From: Candidatus Pacearchaeota archaeon
GTDB taxonomy: Archaea; Nanoarchaeota; Nanoarchaeia; Pacearchaeales; GW2011-AR1
DNA length: 14,502 nt
Assembly (NCBI GenBank): GCA_002686195.1
Contig: NZAS01000071.1
Span: 1 to 14,502, forward strand
Direction: 5' to 3'
Below the pieces are notes generated by a model. It saw only the letters and a program-made list of their open reading frames with translations. It made no database searches and was not told the origin of the DNA. Below are positions 1-8,900 of this stretch, one piece after another (the first letter of the stretch is position 1; each line of letters starts with the position of its first letter). The position numbers and the translations under genes are program-made.

Positions 1-2
1 CT

Positions 3-1097
3 GACGGGACGGATTACAAGGCCGTGCCGCGGCGTGCGCGGAATCTCATTATCAATGGGGACTGTCAGGTAAGCCAGCGGGGAACCTCAGAGGCTTCAGT
101 ATGGGGTTCACCTTCTGCCTATGGTGCTTGGCCGGATAGGTTTAGGTTCGAACGTGCTTCCGGTGCCGAAAGTGGTAGGGCAACAGTATCGCAAGATACG
201 ACCGGCCCCACCGGCTTTGGTTACTGTCTAAAGGTTCTTGAAACTACCACGGACTCTTCTCCGAGCTCAGGAGACTATTATCGCTTCACCTACCGGGTTG
301 AGGCGCGGGATATCCAACACCTCGCCTACGGAAACGCAGCTGCGCGGGCATTGACCCTCTCGTTCTACGTATTCTGTAATCTTACCGGCGCATTCACAGT
401 CACACTTGGCGCGCCCGACGGTGCCCGTACCTATTCTACAACCTATACGGTTGCGGCCGCCGATACATGGGAGCGCCATACAATAACTATTCCGGGAGAC
501 ACTTCTGGAACGATTAACAACGATGCCGGTATCGGGTTTGAAATAGGGTGGATGTTGGGGGCTGGTTCAACCTACACCGGTGGTACTCAAGGTTCCTGGG
601 CCGCGACCGCCAACAATATGTTGGGTGCAGGTTCGACTAACAATGTGTTGGGAAGTGCTTCAGGTGATTGGCGCATCACGGGTGTGCAGCTTGAGGTGGG
701 TGAGGTCGCTACGGCGTTCGAGCATCTGACTTATGCGGAGGAACTAAATGCCTGTGAGCGGTACTACGAGCGCGAAGATTTCACCGCAGGAACCGACCAA
801 CAAATAATGTCAGGATTTGGGTGGTCAACAACGGAAACTGCGTTTGGCACTTGGCCCTACAGAGTAGAGAAAAGAGCAGCCCCAACGGTAACATATTCAG
901 CACCGGGCACGTTTGATATACTTTACACGGGGCCGAGTGAAATTGCTGTCTCTGCTATTACCGCTCAAGCCATTTCAACTAAGGGACACCGTGTCTTTGC
1001 AACGGTAGGCTCGGCGTCATTGACCGCCGGATCAGGAAATCTGTTGCGGAGAGACGGTACAGATACGTCCTTTATGACAATGGAAGCGGAGTTATAA
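3..1097 (+). CDS. Tail fibre / host-binding protein, C-terminal part (5' partial)
   Basis: The frame is open to the window edge and reads DGTDYKAVPRRARN before the GTG at base 24. That GTG has no ribosome site, so I treat the gene as beginning upstream. The visible 364 residues carry two signatures I recognise from phage tail and fibre proteins. One is NLIINGDCQVSQRGT near the start (about residues 14-28). The other is a block near residues 228-258, QLEVGEVATAFEHLTYAEEL followed by NACERYYER. Between them lies a Gly/Ser/Thr-rich beta region with a GSTYTGGTQGSW segment, typical of a carbohydrate-binding-like sandwich. No catalytic motif is visible. It probably forms the distal, receptor-contacting part of a tail fibre. 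One base separates its stop from the following small assembly-like gene, a usual pairing. GC content is clearly higher than in the genes after 1400, suggesting a separate origin. The family type is fairly sure; the receptor is unknown. Confidence 0.72.
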   Translation, partial: DGTDYKAVPRRARNLIINGDCQVSQRGTSEASVWGSPSAYGAWPDRFRFERASGAESGRATVSQDTTGPTGFGYCLKVLETTTDSSPSSGDYYRFTYRVEARDIQHLAYGNAAARALTLSFYVFCNLTGAFTVTLGAPDGARTYSTTYTVAAADTWERHTITIPGDTSGTINNDAGIGFEIGWMLGAGSTYTGGTQGSWAATANNMLGAGSTNNVLGSASGDWRITGVQLEVGEVATAFEHLTYAEELNACERYYEREDFTAGTDQQIMSGFGWSTTETAFGTWPYRVEKRAAPTVTYSAPGTFDILYTGPSEIAVSAITAQAISTKGHRVFATVGSASLTAGSGNLLRRDGTDTSFMTMEAEL

Positions 1098-1098
1098 G

Positions 1099-1404
1099 AT
1101 GAAACAATATCAAGAAGCGGAAGGTGGAAACTCTTGGCAACTGGGTAGCAGCAGCATCCCGTCTGATCCCAACAACACTGACCGCGCAAGGATGCTGGCA
1201 GAGATCGAGGCGGGTGAGGCTGAGATTATCGCCTACGTCGAGCCAGTCCCTGACTACGCAGAATTACGGCGCAAAGCATACGGCGCATTGGGCGATCAGC
1301 TAGACATGCTTTGGCATGCTATTGATGAAGATCTGCCTTTGAAAGACTCAGATTTTTATAGTACATTAAAAGCAGTAAAAGCAACTTATCCAAAACCGGA
1401 ATAA
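1099..1404 (+). CDS. Small tail-fibre-assembly-like (chaperone-type) protein
   Basis: A 101-residue protein starting at ATG 1099, one base after the stop of the fibre gene, with GGAG at 1088-1091 as ribosome site. The C-terminal half (about residues 52-101) has a pattern common in small proteins encoded next to phage tail fibres: PDYAELRRKAYGALGDQLDM, then LWHAIDE, ending in AVKATYPKPE. Such proteins are usually annotated as tail assembly chaperones or hypothetical tail proteins. The N-terminal half, with a short acidic helix, I do not recognise. Its partner is probably the preceding fibre protein. Base composition changes inside the gene: 1261-1320 has 32/60 GC, 1321-1380 only 17/60. The last ~28 codons therefore look like the AT-rich downstream genome, while the rest looks like the fibre gene. 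Family resemblance is moderately sure; chaperone activity is inferred. Confidence 0.6.
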   Translation: MKQYQEAEGGNSWQLGSSSIPSDPNNTDRARMLAEIEAGEAEIIAYVEPVPDYAELRRKAYGALGDQLDMLWHAIDEDLPLKDSDFYSTLKAVKATYPKPE

Positions 1405-1425
1405 TAAGGAATAAGAGTAAAGGGA

Positions 1426-1433
1426 TATAAATA
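1426..1433 (+). promoter_or_regulatory. T4-type late promoter box TATAAATA upstream of gp8
   Basis: A perfect TATAAATA, the -10-like consensus of T4 late promoters recognised by the gp55 sigma factor with the gp45 clamp. It lies in the 56-base gap between the small assembly gene and gp8, 27 bases before the gp8 ATG. It is oriented for transcription of gp8 and the genes behind it. No -35 element is expected for this promoter class. An AGGA ribosome site (1447-1450) sits between box and start. Confidence 0.8.
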
Positions 1434-1460
1434 GAATAAACAATATAGGACGACAAAACA

Positions 1461-2963
1461 ATGTCAGCAATTATAACAGAAAAGTTTAGACGCCATCAGG
1501 CAACTCAGTTTTACGAATCTTTTAGTGAAACTGCTGCCACCAGTTATTATCTTATGATTGGTAAATCTACGCCCTTTACTGCGGGCACATCAGGCGGAAC
1601 GGATGTATCTCCTGCAACGCCTGCTGACGATGTTACTACTGAATATTATGCTTGGGACCATGCAATTGGTCTAAAAAATATTTCTTCTACTGATGTGAAC
1701 TATTGTATTCCTCGCAGAGATTGGGCCAATTCCACAACATATGATATGTATGAACATAATATTAGTTCATCAAATCTAACAACTTCTGGTGCATCAACTT
1801 TATATCAATCAACTTTCTTTTTTAGAACATCTGATAATAGAGTTTATAAGGTTCTAGATAATAACGGGGGTTCGGCATATTCTGGTGCAGAACCAACATC
1901 TACTTCTACTAGTCCATTTGAACTTGGTGGGTATACACTTAAATATATGTACACCATTAGTGCTTCTAATAATACAAAATTCCTTACTACAGATTTTATG
2001 CCGGTTGCAACAGACACCACAGTTTCGGCGGCGGCCACAGATGGTGCGATTGAAAGTCTTATTGTAACTGCTGGTTCTGGTTATGACGCTGGGACTTACT
2101 ACGCCGCAGTATATGGAGATGGATCAAGTCAAGGAACATCTTCTGGAGCAATTGTAAGTATAGTTGTTGGTGCTGGTGGTACTATTACTTCATTTGGTCT
2201 TGTGTCGGGAACAGACACAATTGTTTATGCTGCCGGCTCTGGATACACTTACGGTACGGTAAATCTTGGTGATAGTTATATTTTTTCTGATGTTGCTTTG
2301 ACGGCGAGCGATTCGTTGGGAAGTGGTTCTGGTGGGGAAGTAGCAGTTGTAGTTGGACCCAAAAATGGACATGGTTATGATGCGGTAGATGAACTGGGTG
2401 GACATTATGTAATTATGAGAGCAACCTTGACAGGCGCAGAAAATGATGATATTTTGGCGGGAAATGATTTTAGAACAATTTCTGTTGTAACTGACCCGAC
2501 AACTTACGGAACAACTACTGTTGCCTCAGATGAAACATATCGGCAGGTGTATGCTTTGAAGTTGACTTCTGTTACAGGAACCTTTACTCCTGATGAAAAA
2601 ATTTCACAGGCCACCACAGCTGCTATTGGTAAGGTAGTTGAATGGGACAGTGCTCTTTCTATTCTTTATTATCAACAGGAAAGATTTGCAGATTATGGAA
2701 CAAATTCTACAACAGGGGCATTTGTTGCTTTCTCTGGTGCATATGTGGTTACAGGAGCATCTTCTTCAGCAGTTGGAACGCCGGATTCATCTGCTGATTC
2801 TGCGGTGACTCTTGCTGGAGGGAACAGTATTACATTTACTAATGGATATGCTACTCCAGAACTTCAACCAGATAGTGGTAATATTATTTATCAAGAAAAT
2901 AGGAAACCAATTAGTAGAGCTTCAGACCAGACAGAAGATATTAAAATTATAGTGGAATTCTAA
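1461..2963 (+). CDS. 8: Baseplate wedge subunit, T4 gp8-like
   Basis: A 500-residue protein matching T4 gp8, a structural subunit of the baseplate wedge, in several places. KFRRHQATQFYESF (residues 8-21) corresponds to the T4 segment with FRTEKMLNFYNS. IPRRDWAN (83-90) corresponds to IPRRDWGD. NDFRTISVVTDP (335-346) corresponds to the T4 FRQISIITNP segment. The end, NIIYQENRKPISRASDQTED (474-493) plus IKIIVEF, matches the T4 C-terminus. T4 gp8 is about 334 residues. The extra length here lies mainly in two blocks: residues ~190-300, with two GSGY-containing Gly/Ser-rich beta repeats, and ~366-470, with a TGTFTPDEKI module also found in the giant protein downstream. ATG 1461 follows AGGA with about 10 bases spacing and a late promoter box. 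Identification is strong; the role of the insertions is unknown. Confidence 0.92.
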   Translation: MSAIITEKFRRHQATQFYESFSETAATSYYLMIGKSTPFTAGTSGGTDVSPATPADDVTTEYYAWDHAIGLKNISSTDVNYCIPRRDWANSTTYDMYEHNISSSNLTTSGASTLYQSTFFFRTSDNRVYKVLDNNGGSAYSGAEPTSTSTSPFELGGYTLKYMYTISASNNTKFLTTDFMPVATDTTVSAAATDGAIESLIVTAGSGYDAGTYYAAVYGDGSSQGTSSGAIVSIVVGAGGTITSFGLVSGTDTIVYAAGSGYTYGTVNLGDSYIFSDVALTASDSLGSGSGGEVAVVVGPKNGHGYDAVDELGGHYVIMRATLTGAENDDILAGNDFRTISVVTDPTTYGTTTVASDETYRQVYALKLTSVTGTFTPDEKISQATTAAIGKVVEWDSALSILYYQQERFADYGTNSTTGAFVAFSGAYVVTGASSSAVGTPDSSADSAVTLAGGNSITFTNGYATPELQPDSGNIIYQENRKPISRASDQTEDIKIIVEF

Positions 2964-2969
2964 AAAAAA

Positions 2970-5900
2970 ATGGTACAAAAAACAGACTTAAATGTAGCTC
3001 CATATTATGATGACTATGATTCTAGCAGCAATTATGTTAGGACTCTCTTTCGCCCGGGATTTGCAATTCAGGCAAGAGAGCTAACACAACTACAAACTTC
3101 TTTGCAACAACAAATTGATGTACACGGGAAACATATATTTAAAGAAGGTGCGATGGTCATTCCCGGCCAAGTATCTCTTATATCCAATTATTTTTCCCTT
3201 AAATTAGCATCTACATTTGCTGGAGAAACTGTTGATCCGTCACAATATTATAGTGCTACAACACCTGTTACGATTACGGGTGCTAGTTCTGGTGTTACTG
3301 CTACTGTTATTGGTTATGATGCTGCAACTACAGATGATCAACCTACATTATATTTAAATTATAAAAACACTGGTACGGATAATTATGAAAAAGCGTTTAG
3401 AGATGGTGAAAATATTTCTGCGAATGCTGGAGTTACGCACACAACTGCATATTCTTCTGATGCTGCATCAGCAACAACATATACTTCGGCCTTCAGTGCA
3501 GCTATAGGTTCTACGGAAGCAAATCTGCGAAGTTCAACCGGACCAGCAGCTGCTACTGGTGCTGCCGTAAATGTTCAATCTGGTATATATTTTGTTCGTG
3601 GATTTTTTGTAGAGTGTTTAGAAGAAACTTTGGTTTTAGACAAATATGACCCATCAGGTAGTTGGCGAGTTGGTTTTGAAATAACAGAAACTTTGGTTAA
3701 ACCAGAAGATGTGTCTTCTCTTTTAGACAACGCTACTGGATCATCAAACTATACTGCAAAAGGTGCTCATCGTCTAAAAATTTCTTTGGCTCTCAAAAAA
3801 TTAGATATTGATTCAATTTCTGATGGAAGTTTTATTGAATTATTAACATCAAATGCTGGCGCCATTCAATCAAAAGTACGTAATACTGAATATAATATTT
3901 TAGAAGAAACTATAGCTCGAAGAACTTTTGATGAATCTGGTGATTACACTGTTCGTCCTTTTAGCATTGTAATGAGAGAATGTGTAAATTTAAATGAAAG
4001 AGTTGGTACATATACGGCAGGAGAGTTTACAGATGGCGGGAAAATAGCTGATAATACTTATTTGACTGCTCAGATTTCTACCGGCAAAGCATATGTTAGA
4101 GGATATGAAGTTGAAAAGGTTGGCCCGACATTTAAAGACCTTAAAAAGGCAAGAGATTTTGAAACGGTAAATGCTGGTATTACAACATTTGATTTAGGAA
4201 ATTATACACTTATTAATAATGTGTATGGTACACCTGACATTTCTGCTATTTCTGGTGAAACAACTGCATATAAGACGATAAGTTTATATGACCATTTTAT
4301 ATCTACTGATGGTAGTGTTCCTGCATCCAGTGGGGTATCTCTTCAACCAATTGGCCAAGCCCGGGCCCGAGCTATGGAATGGGATACTGGTACAATTGGA
4401 ACTGATGAGGCCAAATATAAATTATATCTTTTTGATGTTAAGATGTTCACTTTTCTGACTCTTGATGGAACACCAAGTCCTACTCTTATTGCAAATTGGG
4501 CAACAGGGGGAACAAAAATAACTGGTGTTACTTCTGGTGCTACAGCTTGGGTTGTTAATAATATTGCAACAACAACTGGTACTAGATTGATTTGTATTAA
4601 ACAATCCGGTAAGTTTTCTTCTGGAGAAAAAATTAAAGCTTCAGATTCTTCAGAGTCAGACCAGATTGTAGAAAATTCAAGCAACACTGACCTTACCTTG
4701 ACTTCTGATGGCGGCACGCCCGCAGATGATACTCGCACATTTGAACAATGTCGGTCTATGGTTATGGTTGATGCAACTGCTGCACAAAGCTTTACTGCCG
4801 ATTTAGTATTAGAAGTACCACAAAGAAGAAAGGGTGTTATTAACAATCTAACATTAGATGGTACTGATGCTGATAGTGCTAATGCGAATAATAGTTTCAC
4901 TCAAGATGATGGTGATGATGATCCTTCTGGTGGAATTATTATGGAAACCAATTTAATACCAAAATTGGTTAGTCCTGAAAAGAATAGTGCATTAGAAAAA
5001 CTTTCAAAACAAACTATTAAGACACTTTTAACAGATTCGAATTCTGGTGCATCTGACACACAATATACTGTACGCAGACAATTCATTGGAACCACAACCG
5101 CTTCTGGTGTTGTTACATTTACCACAGGAACGAATGAAACTTTTGCATCTCATGCAGAAAAAGATTATGTTATGTCTATTCTTACTCCCGGCGGTGGGAG
5201 CGGAACTGCTGGACAACTTGTAAGTATTTCCGATACTATCGGTGGAACGGGAACCGGCTCTATTACAATTACTGATACTACCATTTTGGGTTCTGCGGCT
5301 AAAGTAAAACTTATTGCAACCATTCTTAGAACATCTGTAAAACAGAAAACAAAGACTACAAGACTTATGAAACAGGTGAAAGTTGCAACTGGTACAACTG
5401 ATGCATATGGAACGCGGCCGGGGGACAGAGATATTTCCTTGGGCCGAGTTGATGCATTTAAATTGGCCGCAGTTTTTGATTCACAAGATACAAGTACAGA
5501 TGCAGTTGCTCCCACTATAACGACAGGATCAATTACAGGAACATTTACCAGAGGCGAAAAAATTACTGGTGCTACCAGTGGAGCAACTGGCAGAATTATA
5601 AGCACATCAAGTCCTTTCAGTTATGTTTCTACTAATGCTTCTACTTTTGATATTGGTGATGTAATTACAGGAGAAAGTTCTACCGCGACTGCTACAATTA
5701 CAGCAACAACAGTAGGTGATATTGTAATTACTGGTAAATATCTACTTGACACAGGGCAACGAGATAATTTTTATGATATCGCAAGGATTATAAGGAAACG
5801 TAATCGGGCAGCTCCTATCGGGAAACTTCTTGTTGTATATGATTATCTTGAGCATGGTGCTGGAGATATGTTTACTGTTGATTCTTATACTGATATTGCT

Positions 5901-8900
5901 AAACAAATGGAATATGATGATATTCCTGTGTATTCTGCATCTAAAATTGATGTTGATGAACCAGAACCAAGTGGTAAGTTTCCTTTATATGACACTTATG
6001 ATTTTAGACCAGCGGTTGATGATATTACAGGAACATCTACAACACTAACTACTGTTGATGAAATAACCGCCCACTCTTTCAATTTTTATAGTAGGTCATT
6101 TGGTGGAACAGGGGGGACAACTGTAGATACTCCAAAGCCGGGTTCTTTTGTTCAATCAGATTTTGAATATTACTTACCAAAATTTGCCGCAATAATTTTG
6201 AATCCAAAAGGCACTTTTTTGCTTATTGAAGGAGAAAGTGCTGAAAATCCATTATTGCCGAAAACTCCAGATGATTGTATGTTGGTTGCAACGCTGTTTG
6301 TTCCAGCATATACTTTTGATCCAAAGAATGTTACGATAAGAAAACAAAAACATCAAAGATATACTATGAAAGATATTGGTAAGATTGCCAAGCGTTTGGA
6401 CCATGTTGAATATTATACTGCATTGAGTTTGTTAGAAAGAGAGGCTGAAAGTTTTGAAGTAACAGACGCAAATGGATTGAATAGATTCAAGTCCGGTTTT
6501 GTAGTGGATAACTTTAAAGGACATCGTATTGGTGATGTTGCTCACAGAGATTATAATAACTCAATGGATTTCGGTCTAGGACAATTACGTCCTAAACATA
6601 AATCTAGAGCAATAGATTTAATAGAGAGTGTTGCTAATAATACAGATACAGCAAGGGCTGGAGCAGGATACCAAAAGACTGGTGATTTAATTACACTTCC
6701 CTATGATGAAGCTGTAATGACTACACAACCTTATGCGACACGAACAGAAAGAATTAGCTCCCGTCTTGTTTCTTCTTGGCGCGGTGATATTGAATTAAGT
6801 CCGAGTTCTGATACATGGTTTGAAACTGAAGTTTTGCCGGATCTTATTGTTAATGAAGAGGGGGATTATGATGCGGTGATGGCTCAGGAAGCAAATAATC
6901 TTGGGACTGTTTGGAATTCCTGGCAAACACAATGGTCCGGTGTTGTAGAAACAAAAGTAGATAACTGGACTGAAGGTGGAACACAATTTAGGCCTAATAG
7001 GTTTGATGTAACAAGAACCACAGAAACGGTTAGAACAGACCAAACCAGAACTGGTGTTGATACGCAAGTTGACCTTAGAATTGATAGAGTTTCTCAAGGA
7101 CTAAGAGTTGTCTCACAAAATGTTGTTCCGGTAATGCGGTCAAAAACAATTACTTTTACTGGTGTACAATTTAAACCAGTAACAAGATTGTGGGCATATT
7201 TTAATAAACAAGATGTAAGTAATTATTGTACGCCTGCAAGCGCATCTTATACCACAAGTGATGCAAATCTTGTTGCAGGCGATCCTTTAGTTACAAATGC
7301 GGTTGGTAAAATTGAGGGAACATTTGTAATTCCTGACCCGAAAGTTGCTGGTAATCCTACTTTTGCTTGTGGAGATGTCGTTTTTAAACTTACTTCTAGT
7401 GAACATGATGGAATAGTTTCTACAGAGCAACGGCCGGGAACGCTGGGGGAAGCACTTTATTCAGCATCTGGAATGCTCGAAACACAACAAGAAACTATTA
7501 TTGCAACAAGAAATGCAACTATTACAAGATCAGGTGTATCAGGGAATACTTCTTTTAATACTGTTACTTCAAATGATGTTCGTAAAGCTGCTGGTAATTT
7601 TAATGATGAACAGGCAATGCTTGCTGCTATGAATGCAGAAATTGCTGCGGCGAAAGCAGAGGCAAGAGCTGCCGATGGGCGAGCAAAGGAAGCACGCAGA
7701 ATTGCAGACCAGGCTGCACAAGATGCAGCTGTGGTTAAGAATAAGCCTACAACAACCAAGAATATAGACGAATCCGGCAATATAACTCAAGGTTGGGACT
7801 ATGAGCTCATTGGCCAGAAGAACTACTTCGACTGGGGAGTTACATCGTGGATACCCGACTTCACCGTCTATCAAACATTTAAAGCTCATGGTGACCCGGC
7901 TGCCACAACTAATGGAGTTTTTATTACTTCTGTTGAGACTTACCATCAGGCAAAAGATGAGACTCTGCCGGTAATATTAGAATTAAGAAATGTCGTAAAT
8001 GGATATCCGGGCCCGAAGGTTCTGCCTTTTGGAAAGGTTACAAAAGAGACTGGCGATATTAATATTTCAGATACTGCTGCAACAGCTACCAAATGGACAT
8101 TTCCATCACCAATTTATCTTGAAACTGAAACTGAATATTGTATTGTATTGCACACTGTGTCACCGGAACATAAAGTTTGGATTGCTAGAATGGGGGAAAC
8201 CGATACAGGAGGAACGCGAACCATATCTGAACAACCACATATTGGTGTTTTATTCAAGGGGCATGGTAATACTGGTTGGGCCGCGGCTGGTATGGAAGAT
8301 TTGAAATTTACGGTTAATTATGCAAATTTTACTTCTTCTGGGGGAACTTTTACTCTAACTAATGATGATGTTCCTTTGGCTTCCTTACAAGAAGACCCAT
8401 TTATTATTACCGATGCAAGTACCGTATTACAAGTTAATCATGCTGATCATGGTATGTATGCTACAAGCAATAATGTGACCATTGCTGGTGCTCAATCTCC
8501 AGCAACAACTACTTTGAATGGTGCAATATCTGCTACGGCAACTACTTTAACTTTATCTGATGGTGGTAATTTTGATGATGTCTCTGGTATATATGCTGCT
8601 TTATCTGGAACTTGGTATATTAAAATTGATGATGAGATAATGACATATACTGCTATTAGTACTAATAGTGTATCTAGTATTACAAGAGAGGTTGATAGTA
8701 CAACTGCTGCAGCTCACGCTGATGGTGCAACAGTAGAACTTTATATGGCACACCAAGTTCCATTTACAGAAATTAATAAAACTCACACTGCGGTTGCTAA
8801 TACAGAAATTGATAGTTATACTGTAACATTGACATCAACTCCTGTGGTTGATGGATCAGGAAGTCAATCTTCAATAGGTGGGTCTAGTGCAACTGCAACA

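Noticed and set aside
24..26. GTG at base 24 as the true start of the first gene
   Set aside because: No ribosome site, and the upstream codons DGTDYKA continue a typical fibre-protein sequence, so the gene is truncated by the window edge.
4416..4423. TATAAATT within the giant gene as a late promoter
   Set aside because: One mismatch, inside a conserved coding region of AT-rich DNA and far from any start; expected by chance.
4343..4900. A 185-codon minus-strand frame
   Set aside because: It lies entirely inside the giant gene, which has clear protein conservation. Its composition mirrors the complement of Gly/Ser/Thr codons.
5165..5605. A 146-codon minus-strand frame that looks hydrophobic
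   Set aside because: Valine-rich complement of Thr/Asn/Gly codons of the giant gene; a shadow, not a membrane protein.
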